This document shows positions 50,163 through 60,022 of a stretch of DNA of 64,000 nucleotides, piece by piece. Positions within the stretch are counted from its first letter, which is position 1, and the number at the start of each line of letters is the position of its first letter. Where the stretch lies: the IMG/VR virus record IMGVR_UViG_3300020419_001178, positions 1 to 64,000 of that record, one strand, 5' to 3'. The notes under the pieces were generated by a model that was not told the DNA's origin, did not search any database, and worked only from the letters and a program-made list of their open reading frames with translations. The translations under genes and the position numbers were made by a program. This DNA is from a virus.

Positions 50163-50829
50163 ATTTTAACCAATCAAAATCATTTATTAACCGAAGATCA
50201 GACCCCCTAGAAAAGCCAAACTCCATACCAGCATTAGCACCTCGAATCGCATCTTCACGAAATCTTCCATTACCTGTTGTGGTCCATACTTTAAGTCTTT
50301 CATTAGTTTCTCCTTCTTGTTGTCTATCTATCACTTTACTACTTAATTTAGCACATTCTCTAAAAGCACTTTTCCATGTATTAAATGAATCAGTATCGAA
50401 AGCTGTTATGTTACTTACTTGATCAAATACAATGAAGTTGTCTGAAATGCTTGTTGTCATATCATAACTGTTTACATCCATATTCTTTGTTAAGTTTGTT
50501 GGAAGTAACTTGACTCCACCGTAACCATAAGTAAGATTGTTTACAGGATTCATACTTTTGTATACATGAACAATATTTTCAATTTTTGAAGTTACAAAAT
50601 AATTAAACATAAAGTCTTCTGTAATTACTGCGTCACCATCTACTACAAAAAAATATCTTGTATTAGCTTTTTTAGCCGCTTCTATATGAGCTTTGTGTAT
50701 TCCTTTAACCCCGTCTATCCTTTTAACTCTATCTCCAAAAACTCCTGACGTATTAAATCTATTATACAAATCATTATAATTTTTATCTGCGTGAGGCTCG
50801 TTATAACTTATAAAAACTATATCATGCAT
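50140..50829 (-). CDS. GT-A-like glycosyltransferase
   Basis: A 229-residue protein related to 52183-53082: both start DI(V/I)F(I/L)SY(N/D)EPxAxKNY and share a VVDGDAVIT or TVDGDNTI acid motif (DxD-like), plus YGYGGVKLLP and YGNGGLKCWP. These suggest GT-A nucleotide-sugar transferases. Last gene of the leftward unit from 55713, coupled to the radical SAM gene by eight bases. Confidence 0.65.
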   Translation of the reverse strand: MHDIVFISYNEPHADKNYNDLYNRFNTSGVFGDRVKRIDGVKGIHKAHIEAAKKANTRYFFVVDGDAVITEDFMFNYFVTSKIENIVHVYKSMNPVNNLTYGYGGVKLLPTNLTKNMDVNSYDMTTSISDNFIVFDQVSNITAFDTDSFNTWKSAFRECAKLSSKVIDRQQEGETNERLKVWTTTGNGRFREDAIRGANAGMEFGFSRGSDLRLINDFDWLKSKFDDCQ

Positions 50830-52186
50830 TTTTTATTTCCTTGTAAAATTCTTTGTATTCTGGAAATGTTTTTACAAAATTTAGATCTCTTCTTTTGTCA
50901 TATTCATTAACAAATTTGTAAAACAACTTTTGTGATTGTCTTTGCTCTTCTTTAAATTCTTTGTTTTTAAATCTATACAAAACGTCAGCTATAATTCTTT
51001 TTAGCTTGGCTGTTTCTATATCTCCAAAGCCACCAAGATTAGTATTTTCAATCATAAAATCTACTGCTGGAATTAAATGTGTTTTAACCAATTCTTCACT
51101 TGCTACTTTTACATCTAAAAATCCAGGATTACGCACATACGGAATATCAACCTTTATTCTATGATCTTCTCGGTGTTTCCTATAATATGTAGTTTTAAGA
51201 TGTAATATCCAGATTAAAAAATTTTTAAATGTTGGTAAACTTAAAATATTAAAGGCACTCATAAAGCTGATTCTACTGTTTGTATTCCTAGCAAAATATT
51301 CAATATTATCCTTAAACAAATACCAATCCATACCATAACGACTATATTCTGCTTGAGCTCCACTGCTTTCCGCACTTGTAAATAACGTAAACTGTTTAAT
51401 ACTTTTTTTATTTTCTAATTCATTAATACTTTTAGTAAATTTTTTCCATAAATCTTTTGGAGGACATCCATTAGAATTAATAGCAAAATCCAAATGCGGT
51501 TGTGGATTTTCAATCAAATAATTAATAACCTTTTGTGTATGCTTACTCAACAATGGTTCACCACCTGTGATCCTAAAAACTTTCATATGTTTTACTGCTT
51601 CAGGAAACCATTTCCAAAATGCTTCTATATAAGGATTGTGTTCTCTTTCGAGTATTTGTACTTCTTCAGGATCTATAGCATTATATTTCCATATTCCTAA
51701 ATCGTAATGTCCTTCTTGTTTTACTTCTTCTGCCCATTTACTGCTAAAGGCAGGCCCACAGTAAGAACATTTAAAATTACATACATTGCTAAAACTTATT
51801 TCAACATATCTAGGATAAAAGTCTTCATGACCTGTTGAGTTAGAGATACTATCAAAATCATCCCAACTAAAGTGATCAGCACTTTTGTATATTCTATCAC
51901 TAAATTTATCGGTGTTATCTTCAATTCTCCAACAGTAATCACATTCCTCAGGACGTTCATTATTGAGCATTCTACGTCTTGTATTTTTTTTAAACTCTGT
52001 ATTATGTAAAACGTTTGGATTATTTTTTAAATCATCTAAAGGAATCTTGTGAGCTTTGACATGATGACAACTATGGTTTATTCCTGACCCTAAGTGTATG
52101 GTTACCTGTGTCCATTTTGCTAAACAAAATCCACAACCTACTTCATTAAGTTTATCTTTTACTTCAGCCGGATTAGCTCTTATCAT
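50822..52186 (-). CDS. Twitch/SPASM-type radical SAM enzyme
   Basis: A 454-residue radical SAM protein. Cysteines in GCGFCLAKW, SCHHVKAHK and ECDYCWRIED precede the core, where SNVCNFKCSYCGPAFSS holds CxxxCxxC and RITGGEPLLSKHTQKV the GGEP. The extra N-terminal cysteines suggest auxiliary clusters of the twitch/SPASM kind. Flanked by the two paralogous glycosyltransferase-like genes, with overlaps of 4 and 8 bases, so the three likely act together. Confidence 0.85.
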   Translation of the reverse strand: MIRANPAEVKDKLNEVGCGFCLAKWTQVTIHLGSGINHSCHHVKAHKIPLDDLKNNPNVLHNTEFKKNTRRRMLNNERPEECDYCWRIEDNTDKFSDRIYKSADHFSWDDFDSISNSTGHEDFYPRYVEISFSNVCNFKCSYCGPAFSSKWAEEVKQEGHYDLGIWKYNAIDPEEVQILEREHNPYIEAFWKWFPEAVKHMKVFRITGGEPLLSKHTQKVINYLIENPQPHLDFAINSNGCPPKDLWKKFTKSINELENKKSIKQFTLFTSAESSGAQAEYSRYGMDWYLFKDNIEYFARNTNSRISFMSAFNILSLPTFKNFLIWILHLKTTYYRKHREDHRIKVDIPYVRNPGFLDVKVASEELVKTHLIPAVDFMIENTNLGGFGDIETAKLKRIIADVLYRFKNKEFKEEQRQSQKLFYKFVNEYDKRRDLNFVKTFPEYKEFYKEIKNA

Positions 52187-53082
52187 GATATAAATGATCT
52201 ACCATAATTTTGATTGACAGTTTTAAAAAATGTGCTTTGTTCTTCGTTTAACTGTAATACAGAAATAGGTAGCTGTAGTTGATTTATCAATTCAGTTCCT
52301 AAATTCCATATTTCGTTGTGTAGAATATCACCAGGTAACTCATCTCGGTTACCCCAAATTTCTTCTAAATGGTCGAAGTCTCTTACATTTATATAATCCC
52401 AGTCTGTGAGTAATGTCATTTGTAAGCCTTCTCTTGCTCCGTATATTGCCCAATCTCCGTTTTCAACATCACTACCAACCATAGTCCAGATGTAAAGCAT
52501 GTTTAAGTTCTTTGGATGACCTTGTAAAAATTGTTCATGTGTAGGTCTTACTCCTCTATCTGTAGCTAATTTTACTCCTTCTCTAAATCCTGCTCTCCAT
52601 GCTTGTTTAGGAGTAGTGTTGTTATGTGTCAAACTAAAACAGCTATTCTGTTGGATATATCGTGCGTCCCAACAAAAATCTACCTTAGCATGGATATTAT
52701 CAGGATCAGCATTTTCATGTGTTTTCATGTTTAGAACATATTCTTTAGGCCAGCACTTTAGACCTCCGTTTCCATACATCAGTCCATTAATAACATTTTT
52801 GCCACACCAGCTTATAACACTATTAGACAAGTTTTCATTCTCTTCAAGGTCTATTACTTGATCTAAAAATTCTTGCTTTATAGTATTATCGCCATCTACA
52901 GTTATAAATCTATCAGTTTCACTTAATTTAGCACAGGCTTTATGTGCCGCATCGGACCCTTTTATCCCATGTACACGTTTGGCCCAAGGAACCTTGGTCA
53001 ATAAGTCTGCGTAATTTTTTTCAGCATTTGGTTCATCATAACTTAAAAAAATTATATCTAGTTCTGCTATTTTAATTTTCAT
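52183..53082 (-). CDS. GT-A-like glycosyltransferase
   Basis: A 299-residue protein, paralogue of 50140-50829, with ELDIIFLSYDEPNAEKNYAD, DRFITVDGDNTIKQ (DxD-like) and QAWRAGFREGVKLATDRG. It flanks the same radical SAM gene on the other side. Acceptor and donor unknown. Confidence 0.65.
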   Translation of the reverse strand: MKIKIAELDIIFLSYDEPNAEKNYADLLTKVPWAKRVHGIKGSDAAHKACAKLSETDRFITVDGDNTIKQEFLDQVIDLEENENLSNSVISWCGKNVINGLMYGNGGLKCWPKEYVLNMKTHENADPDNIHAKVDFCWDARYIQQNSCFSLTHNNTTPKQAWRAGFREGVKLATDRGVRPTHEQFLQGHPKNLNMLYIWTMVGSDVENGDWAIYGAREGLQMTLLTDWDYINVRDFDHLEEIWGNRDELPGDILHNEIWNLGTELINQLQLPISVLQLNEEQSTFFKTVNQNYGRSFIS

Positions 53083-53249
53083 AAATCACCTCTTATCACA
53101 CTATCTCCAAACATTAAATATATTAACGTTTCGTATTTTTCGTCTATTTCAACCCATAATTCTCCTACGAATTCATTTGTAAAAGCTCTACAAGGAAATG
53201 CTTTTTGAATTCCGTAATATGGTCCAAGATGTTTACAAATAATTTTCAT
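53079..53249 (-). CDS. Small hypothetical protein
   Basis: A 56-residue frame not covered by longer ORFs. ATG at 53249, inside the end of the upstream gene, and TGA 53079-53081 overlapping the ATG of the next gene, so it is coupled on both sides. MKIICKHLGPYYGIQKAFPC, then WVEIDEKYETLIYLMFGDS. Beta-rich by eye. Unknown function. Confidence 0.5.
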   Translation of the reverse strand: MKIICKHLGPYYGIQKAFPCRAFTNEFVGELWVEIDEKYETLIYLMFGDSVIRGDL

Positions 53250-53760
53250 TAGTTTCTCTGGTTACACAATCAGCGAATACATTTTTTGTATATACGCTGT
53301 AAGTTTCAATGTTATTGAAAGGAAACATTTCTTTTGATCCTATCTTAAAAGTAAAAGTATTTAACAAGTAATGTGGGTCTCCTTTTTTTGTAACATAAAA
53401 AGTTATTTCATTTAAGTTCTTTGGTGTGTCTAATGTTTTAACATAACACTTGTTCCTACTTCTATCAACAACAAATTCTATGTCATGGAATTCATCTTTG
53501 GGTTTATATAATTCATTAAGCAAAAAAGTCTGTTGTTCTTGATCAACATTTTTCTTTAATTCAAAGGATTTATTTCTTTTATTATACTGGACTGCCCAAT
53601 TTATAAAATTCTCTTTAAGCGTTTGAAATGGTTTAGCTTGATCATCAGTAATTTCAATATGTTCATAATTAGAATTAATATTAGGACCTATACTAAAAAT
53701 TTCTCCGCTTTCCTTATTGAAGCAAACGTATTGTTGTGTTTTCACTTTGATATCAGCCAT
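53233..53760 (-). CDS. Hypothetical protein
   Basis: A 175-residue soluble protein, MADIKVKTQQYVCFNKESGE, with beta-rich and lysine-rich parts (NKRNKSFELKKN). It overlaps the GT gene upstream by 8 bases. It could be a structural or fibre-assembly component rather than a pathway enzyme. No motif recognised. Confidence 0.6.
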   Translation of the reverse strand: MADIKVKTQQYVCFNKESGEIFSIGPNINSNYEHIEITDDQAKPFQTLKENFINWAVQYNKRNKSFELKKNVDQEQQTFLLNELYKPKDEFHDIEFVVDRSRNKCYVKTLDTPKNLNEITFYVTKKGDPHYLLNTFTFKIGSKEMFPFNNIETYSVYTKNVFADCVTRETNENYL

Positions 53761-54553
53761 ATGCTTTTTCTAACCTTTCACAAAAGCTATTTTCAGTATA
53801 ATGTAATATTCCATGTTGTAAATAGTTACCTATCTTAAGTTGCTTATCATTGTTAAAATAATAGGGTATAGATTCAGTCCAATCTTGTTGTGCTACTTGC
53901 CAATCCTGTACTTGCGACTTCATATGAACAAAACTTGCGGGAGCAAATATATAATTTTCTATATTCTCGTCTAATAAAGTAATGGCATGATTAAGATCCA
54001 TACTGCTAACCTTAGGAGTTAGTTTCGGAGTATATATTTTGTAATAATCTTTATAATTTCTACAAACATGTTCTAGTTTTAAGTAATATTTCAAAGCTAC
54101 ATCATTTTGTTGGAAGTAATGAAAAGCACAGTATACATTAGGAATATTATTTTCAACAAATGTTTTCCTATAATAGTTGTTTGTTACTAATTTGTTTTTA
54201 TATGTTCTAACATTACTTGTAAAACATACGTCATAATTACTCAAATAATTCCACCAATGGCTAATATCGCTTAAGAATAGCATGTCCGTATCTAGTAATA
54301 CTGTTTCTTTGTAAGGTGTACTGTGAAAAGCCTTCCATCTAATATCTGTTCTATAAAAATCAACTTTATTTCTATCCGAAATTGGAATATCTATAATTTT
54401 ATCAAATACATCCGTATATTCATCTGGAACCTTATCTCCAGTTAGTAGAGAAACATTGTTAATTGTTTGGGTATGTTTAATACTTTTAGCACAAAGGTAA
54501 GCCTGTTTTATATATTCAGTACCTGTCGCTATAATTATATAACCTTTAGACAT
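53753..54553 (-). CDS. GT-A glycosyltransferase-like protein
   Basis: A 266-residue protein with the DxD motif in TVLLDTDMLFLSDISHWW and an N-terminal Rossmann-like strand (GYIIIATGTEYIKQAYLCA), typical of GT8-like retaining transferases. Related to its neighbour 54546-55376 (both have DVFDKII and VLDTD). A duplicated pair near the tail genes suggests modification of host receptor glycan or a tail fibre. Confidence 0.7.
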   Translation of the reverse strand: MSKGYIIIATGTEYIKQAYLCAKSIKHTQTINNVSLLTGDKVPDEYTDVFDKIIDIPISDRNKVDFYRTDIRWKAFHSTPYKETVLLDTDMLFLSDISHWWNYLSNYDVCFTSNVRTYKNKLVTNNYYRKTFVENNIPNVYCAFHYFQQNDVALKYYLKLEHVCRNYKDYYKIYTPKLTPKVSSMDLNHAITLLDENIENYIFAPASFVHMKSQVQDWQVAQQDWTESIPYYFNNDKQLKIGNYLQHGILHYTENSFCERLEKAYG

Positions 54554-55376
54554 TCAAATGTCTTTCCAAACTAAACTTATTCATCACATGAATATTCATA
54601 TCTTTGACAGTAGATAGTATGTACTCATTTGTTATATTTTGTTTTTGCGTCAAAAATGTTAAAGTGTCATCTTTAATCTTATGTAATACATCTCTATCTA
54701 ATGTGTAATACATTTTTCCAGGTAGTGACTTTGTCCAGGAACCTTCTTCAAATCCATTCATAATGTGTATACCTATACTAAAAAGATGATCATTTCTAAA
54801 ATTGCGACTTCCTAAATCGTACACATCACTATAGTATTTCCAATTATCGTAAAGATGTTTTAACAGATCAAAAAATATCTTGTTTTCTTTACTCTTAGTA
54901 AAATAAAAACAAGTAGCCCAATAGAAAGGAATTCCTTTATCGTTTATATAATCAAATTCACTGTAGTTTCTCCATTGGCATAAGTCTACTCCGTGTTTGT
55001 AAATCTGAAAATCATAATCTAAGTCAAAAGCATGTTTAAAATTATCATTACAAATTATATAATCTGTATCTAATACTAATGTTTTGTCATATGGGCTTAG
55101 ATAATACGCATTATGTCTTTCGTTATTTTTAAAATGTAGGCTTTGAGAATAACCAAACCCGTCATTATATCGTTTTTGATTATCCTGTGCGTCATTTATT
55201 GTTATAATTTTATCAAAGACATCGTGATACTGTAAATCTATTTTATCAAATGTAGATGTTACTAAAGACACAGGTAAATTTAAATGCCTTTTTGAACGAT
55301 AGGCAAGTTCTATTGCTTGTTTTATATAATCAATAGAACCATTATTGTTAGCAAAACAGATAATTCCATTAGACAT
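54546..55376 (-). CDS. GT-A glycosyltransferase-like protein
   Basis: A 276-residue paralogue of 53753-54553, with GIICFANNNGSIDYIKQAIE, DVFDKIITIND and the DxD motif in KTLVLDTDYIICNDNFK. Overlaps of 8 bases on each side show it belongs to the unit from 55713. Confidence 0.7.
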   Translation of the reverse strand: MSNGIICFANNNGSIDYIKQAIELAYRSKRHLNLPVSLVTSTFDKIDLQYHDVFDKIITINDAQDNQKRYNDGFGYSQSLHFKNNERHNAYYLSPYDKTLVLDTDYIICNDNFKHAFDLDYDFQIYKHGVDLCQWRNYSEFDYINDKGIPFYWATCFYFTKSKENKIFFDLLKHLYDNWKYYSDVYDLGSRNFRNDHLFSIGIHIMNGFEEGSWTKSLPGKMYYTLDRDVLHKIKDDTLTFLTQKQNITNEYILSTVKDMNIHVMNKFSLERHLNV

Positions 55377-55713
55377 CTACTAAACCTTTTACACTACGTC
55401 TAGTACTAAGAATCTTATAATCTTCGTTATACTGATTTGTTGCTTCAGTGTATTTCTGAATCAATGCCTCAGTAAAATCATTAAGGTCATTAATCTCAAT
55501 AGGAGTTTGGTTATCATCAACTATAATAGTTTTAGTAGTTTTATTTAAAAGCATAGAACAGAAGTTTAACATCTCTCTGTTTGCTGTAAACGTTCCACCA
55601 AGATAGTAAATAATTAGGTTTTCTTGATACTTTTCGGACAGAATTCTCTTTTGATTATTCAGTGTTACAGAATAATTCGAAAACTCTAACGCTTTTTCAA
55701 GAGATTCTTCCAT
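55369..55713 (-). CDS. Conserved phage protein beside tail genes
   Basis: A 114-residue charged helical protein, MEESLEKALEFSNYSVTLNN, ending KILSTRRSVKGLVDV. AGGAG precedes the ATG, and a weak late-like box (ATTAAATA, 55740-55747 minus) lies upstream. I recall similar proteins adjacent to fibre genes in T4-like marine phages; function unknown. It marks the edge of the accessory island. Confidence 0.7.
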   Translation of the reverse strand: MEESLEKALEFSNYSVTLNNQKRILSEKYQENLIIYYLGGTFTANREMLNFCSMLLNKTTKTIIVDDNQTPIEINDLNDFTEALIQKYTEATNQYNEDYKILSTRRSVKGLVDV

Positions 55714-55748
55714 AATTATACTCCTAGTTAATGTATAACTATTTAATC

Positions 55749-56663
55749 TTACAGAGCGTTGGTGGTATTGAAAGTTGGCGCCGGTATATTGACGCTGTTA
55801 ATGTTATTTGGTCTGTTTTGTTGTGCTGTGCTTGACGTTGTTGCTGTTACTGCCTCATCAAAATTTGGATTTGGACCTTTATCTTCATTAAATGTAACTT
55901 TGAAATATAAAACAGCCGAACTTTTGTATGCCTCTATTAAATAATCATTGGCACTATACGCACTTGCTGTTTTATTAAAAATGGTTACATAAGATCCTGG
56001 CAAATTGTTATAACCATAACTAGTTCCAACCGAACCGTTACTTGTAGAACTCCTACCAAAAACCACTGTACCAACTGATGACATCAAACTTCGCCAGTCA
56101 TTGTTAATTGGAGTATTTCCCGATCCAATTACACCACTTAAATTAATAGTTCCGCCAGCATTAAAAAATATTCGCATATGATCAATACCACTAATCGTAG
56201 TTTGACTTCCATCTCCGTTAGTAACAGAGTATCCACCGAATGTAACAGTAAAATAATGATCAATATCAGTTGACCAAGATGCTGATCTTGAACTTGTTAC
56301 TCCTGATTCTAATCCTAATTGGCTTGCCGCAACACTTAATCTAGATGCCTGTGCTGTAATACTTAATGATTCGTACTGAGCATATCCTTCTTTTGATGTT
56401 GCGTTAGAATCTTCAACTGTATCGCCTACTGAAGGAGGAGCAACCTCGCTTGGTAAACTTCCTGTTTGGTGAATTCTAATTTTTGTCAGGTCTGTGTCTA
56501 GGTTGACCATATCTTGAGCTGTAACTGTGTTACCTACTACAACAGTTTGACTGGTTACTGCTTGTCCGTATCCTTCGTCTCCTGCTCCTAATCCTAAAAC
56601 TGCCGCTACTCTTGCTCTAATATTGTTATATCGTGCCGCGGTAATTGTATCGCCTACTGCCAT
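55749..56663 (-). CDS. Virion structural protein, probable tail fibre or decoration
   Basis: A 304-residue Ser/Thr/Gly-rich protein, MAVGDTITAARYNNIRARVA, a common N-terminus of phage structural proteins. The middle has HYFTVTFGGYSVTNGDGS and MRIFFNAGGTINLSG, beta-rich, like decoration or fibre domains. It is the last member of the leftward structural block. Confidence 0.7.
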   Translation of the reverse strand: MAVGDTITAARYNNIRARVAAVLGLGAGDEGYGQAVTSQTVVVGNTVTAQDMVNLDTDLTKIRIHQTGSLPSEVAPPSVGDTVEDSNATSKEGYAQYESLSITAQASRLSVAASQLGLESGVTSSRSASWSTDIDHYFTVTFGGYSVTNGDGSQTTISGIDHMRIFFNAGGTINLSGVIGSGNTPINNDWRSLMSSVGTVVFGRSSTSNGSVGTSYGYNNLPGSYVTIFNKTASAYSANDYLIEAYKSSAVLYFKVTFNEDKGPNPNFDEAVTATTSSTAQQNRPNNINSVNIPAPTFNTTNAL

Positions 56664-56679
56664 TTTACTTCCTTATATT

Positions 56680-58158
56680 TTATAACTTCAAAATACATTC
56701 TACTAAAGTTTCTTCGTGTCTGTCATTGCTTTCTAAAGCAATACCTATCATGTCGCCGTTTCCGTCAACACTAGCTGTACCGTTATTAGCAATATATACA
56801 GACTCCCCTTTATTTACCGGACCTGTTATTCTTACAGGTACTCTTCCGACTAAGGCTACTGCTTGTCCTTCAGCTTCTGAATTCATTAAATATGCTGGTT
56901 TCATACTGATCACTCCAATACAAATTGCGTCATCACCTTCACATGCTGTAGCTTCTTTTTCTCCGCCAATCGTAATAAGCGTTCCTACAGGGTAATTTTG
57001 ATCAGTTTCGTATTTTTCAGCCAAGTCAGCATATCTAGCTTGTGTTGAAATACCATTGAAAACGTTTGCGGCTATATTACCACTTGAATCTCTTACTGCT
57101 ACAGTATTATTAGTAGCACTTGTATCACCTGTTCTAAAATTACTACCTACCTGTAAGTTTGTTGCGTTTGTTGCCAATCCAATAAATGAAGTAGCATACA
57201 TTGATCTAAATTTGTAATTGGTATCACCTATGTCATAAGTGGTTGTTGCTGTAGGAATAAGTCCTGCCGCTTGTACATGGAATGGTTCAGTAGTAACACC
57301 ACCACTTGATTTGACTTTAAATCTAATTTTTTGTCCAACTGTGTTATCAATTACTGCTTCGTCACCACTTCCTGATGTATCAATCTTAATTGCTAAATCG
57401 TTAGCATCACCAACTGTTAAACCTGCGTCTGTAAATCTTACAATACTGTTAAAATTTGCCGCACCTGATAAAGCATAATCACTAGCTGGTAAACCGTTTA
57501 ACTTATCTGCGTTAGTTGCTGTGCCGTAAAATCTAAATGTTCCACTTGTTACTCCATCAGTTCCTGATGTAGTATTTCTAAGTGTTAATCCCTGTCTTAC
57601 AACATCAAATCCTGTAATAACATTTTGCGGATCTGTAGCATCTATTGTAAATTCTGAATTACTAATAATAAAGACAACTCCGTCTTCTACAGTACCTTTA
57701 ATAATTGTTCTATTGTTTTGACTAGAGTCTCTAACTTGCCCTGTAACCATAGCAGAAACTGTAGCACCAATACTTTGAGGACCAATTAAAACAAATCCTC
57801 CAGCGGCATTTTGTGCGTATAATTGATTATTTCCACTATCCCACCAAAAATCACCAGTGGTTAATCCTACAGGTTGTGTTCCACTTACTTCTGCTCCACC
57901 TGTAGATCTAAATTTTGTACCATCGTAAAACTTCAGTTTGCTTCCTGAACTATCAAACCAAATCTGTCCTGTTAAGGGTGATGCTGGTTGATTAGCACTT
58001 GAAAAGTTTTCAAGTAAGTGTACAAAGTTTTCGTTTTGTATTTCCCCGTAGCCAGCATAGTTTTTACCAACTAGCTTTAGAGATGTGCTTTGATCAATAG
58101 TACCATCTTCAACAGTTGCTAACTGCGATCCGTTTGTTAAGTTTATTACGTATGCCAT
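56680..58158 (-). CDS. Tail-fibre-family protein (paralogue 3)
   Basis: A 492-residue protein. The first 125 residues (NYAGYGEIQNENFVHLLENF, LTGQIWFDSSGSKLKFYDG) match the N-terminal modules of the two genes upstream. The C-terminal block ARYADLAEKYETDQNYPVGT and following GGEKEATACEGDD is a conserved fibre C-terminus I recall from phages. It has its own late box (58184-58191). Confidence 0.8.
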   Translation of the reverse strand: MAYVINLTNGSQLATVEDGTIDQSTSLKLVGKNYAGYGEIQNENFVHLLENFSSANQPASPLTGQIWFDSSGSKLKFYDGTKFRSTGGAEVSGTQPVGLTTGDFWWDSGNNQLYAQNAAGGFVLIGPQSIGATVSAMVTGQVRDSSQNNRTIIKGTVEDGVVFIISNSEFTIDATDPQNVITGFDVVRQGLTLRNTTSGTDGVTSGTFRFYGTATNADKLNGLPASDYALSGAANFNSIVRFTDAGLTVGDANDLAIKIDTSGSGDEAVIDNTVGQKIRFKVKSSGGVTTEPFHVQAAGLIPTATTTYDIGDTNYKFRSMYATSFIGLATNATNLQVGSNFRTGDTSATNNTVAVRDSSGNIAANVFNGISTQARYADLAEKYETDQNYPVGTLITIGGEKEATACEGDDAICIGVISMKPAYLMNSEAEGQAVALVGRVPVRITGPVNKGESVYIANNGTASVDGNGDMIGIALESNDRHEETLVECILKL

Positions 58159-58183
58159 CTATAACCCCTAATCATGTTATATG

Positions 58184-58191
58184 TATTTATA
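58184..58191 (-). promoter_or_regulatory. T4-type late promoter box TATAAATA
   Basis: A perfect TATAAATA on the minus strand, predicted start near 58178, 20-base leader with AGGGG before ATG 58158. Confidence 0.65.
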
Positions 58192-60022
58192 TTAAATTGC
58201 CCGGAGTTAGGTCTTGTACATAACCCCAGCTACCCCCATTTATCCTAAATAATTTTAAAGATCTTTGTACTGTAGATGTAATAGCACCTGTCACATCGTT
58301 AAATGTAGCATCTCCTATTACAGATACACTACCGCTATCACTTCCACCACCATCTAATTGTTGTACAACCACTAAACTTTTGTTGAAACTTGCGTTTAAG
58401 TTTGCCGCTGAAAGCGTTGCTGTAGCGCCAGTAGTGGCTGTACAGTGAACTCTAGCTTCACAACCTTCTACTTTTCCTCCTGCTGGAGCAATATCCTGTA
58501 TAATAGTTGCTATATTAGTATTTAGATTAGCGCCTGAACCTAATCCTGTTATATCTAAAGCCAAAGCAATCACTTCTGTGCCTATAGCTGTATCAACATA
58601 ATTTTTCGTTGTAACGTCAGTTGTTCCTGTAGGGTCTGATACTCCAGTAATTTTTCTTGGAGTAACAAAATTCATATTACCTGCTAGTGTTAAATTTAAA
58701 CCATTTCCACTACCGTCTACAACACCTGTGCTAACTCCTATACCGCCTGTAAAGCTGATGTTTCCAATGTTAGCTGTAGTTAAGTTACCAATAGATGTAA
58801 TACCTGGAGCCTGTGTTCCGTCTATAACATCTACACCGTTATATTTTAATTTACCTGTACCAGTAAAGTTTATACTATTACCTGTAGTCCAAGCGTTTGT
58901 AGATTGTCTCCACAACCATTCTTTATCTCCACCAGATGATTTAACAATAATACCTGCTGAATCTATCTGTGTATCGTTTAACAATGTACTGTCTGAACCT
59001 AATCCTAATTCTATGTTCTTATCTTCAACTCTTAATGTAGCTGAATCTATAGTTGTAGTTGATCCTGCCACTGTTAAATTACCAGAAACTTTTACATCTC
59101 CTGTGACATCTAATGTAGCACTAGGACTTGAATTGTAAATACCAACTTTACTATCTGTAGAATTAATTGTTATAGCATCTCGCTTACCTAAACTAGTAGT
59201 CATTCTAATAATGTAGTTTTCACCACTAACATTATTCTCTGATACAACACCAAGATTAGTTACTTTTAAAACATTGTTATCAGTCAATCCAACTGTAAGT
59301 CCGTTATTGTTTCTTATACTTAAAGCGCCACTTGTAGAATCGTCTGAGTCACTAGCTAAAAACTGTGCCGCTGTTCTAACAACACCCTGTGAATCAACAA
59401 GTGATGATGTTCTAGATGCCGTTCCAGCATACACAAAGTCTGAGTCTACAACGTTAAAACCTTTAACAACGTTTCCTGTGAAACTAGGAATTGTATCAAT
59501 GTTCTGAGGTGTAAAAGCAATTTTACTCCATAGTCCAACAAGTGTTCCTCCAACCCAATACTTTACAATAGTTCTACTTGTACCTGTGTTATCAAGAACA
59601 GTTACAACTTGTGGACCTGATCGTCCTTGGAACGCATTATATATAGGTCCTGCTAGTTCTAAGTCTGTACCATCAAAAAAGTAAAGTTGGTTAGCTTCGT
59701 TGTTTATCCATAAATCTCCAGCAACCATACTAGGCTGTGTTGATTGTACAAGAGGTCCGCCGCCTGTTGTCCAAGCAGTTCCGGTATATACTTTTAATCT
59801 AGATGTAGATGTATCCCACCAAATCTGTCCTGCTAAAGGTGTGCTAGGAGCAGATGAATTAGCAAAGTTTTCTAACAAGTGAACAAAGTTTTCATTTATA
59901 GATTCGCCAAACCCTGCGTAATTTTTTCCAATAAGTGAAATATCAGTTGTTGTAGTATCTATCTGTCCGTCTGCTAGATTAACAAGTAACGTTCCACTAG
60001 TTTTATTAATTTGATATGCCAT
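58187..60022 (-). CDS. Tail-fibre-family protein (paralogue 2)
   Basis: A 611-residue protein with the shared N-terminal module (NYAGFGESINENFVHLLENF, LAGQIWWDTSTSRLKVYTG). The middle has ATLDVTGDVKVSGNLTVAGS repeats, as in trimeric fibres. The C-terminus lacks a collar domain, so its role differs from that of the upstream paralogue. It overlaps the upstream stop by one base. Confidence 0.8.
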   Translation of the reverse strand: MAYQINKTSGTLLVNLADGQIDTTTTDISLIGKNYAGFGESINENFVHLLENFANSSAPSTPLAGQIWWDTSTSRLKVYTGTAWTTGGGPLVQSTQPSMVAGDLWINNEANQLYFFDGTDLELAGPIYNAFQGRSGPQVVTVLDNTGTSRTIVKYWVGGTLVGLWSKIAFTPQNIDTIPSFTGNVVKGFNVVDSDFVYAGTASRTSSLVDSQGVVRTAAQFLASDSDDSTSGALSIRNNNGLTVGLTDNNVLKVTNLGVVSENNVSGENYIIRMTTSLGKRDAITINSTDSKVGIYNSSPSATLDVTGDVKVSGNLTVAGSTTTIDSATLRVEDKNIELGLGSDSTLLNDTQIDSAGIIVKSSGGDKEWLWRQSTNAWTTGNSINFTGTGKLKYNGVDVIDGTQAPGITSIGNLTTANIGNISFTGGIGVSTGVVDGSGNGLNLTLAGNMNFVTPRKITGVSDPTGTTDVTTKNYVDTAIGTEVIALALDITGLGSGANLNTNIATIIQDIAPAGGKVEGCEARVHCTATTGATATLSAANLNASFNKSLVVVQQLDGGGSDSGSVSVIGDATFNDVTGAITSTVQRSLKLFRINGGSWGYVQDLTPGNLI

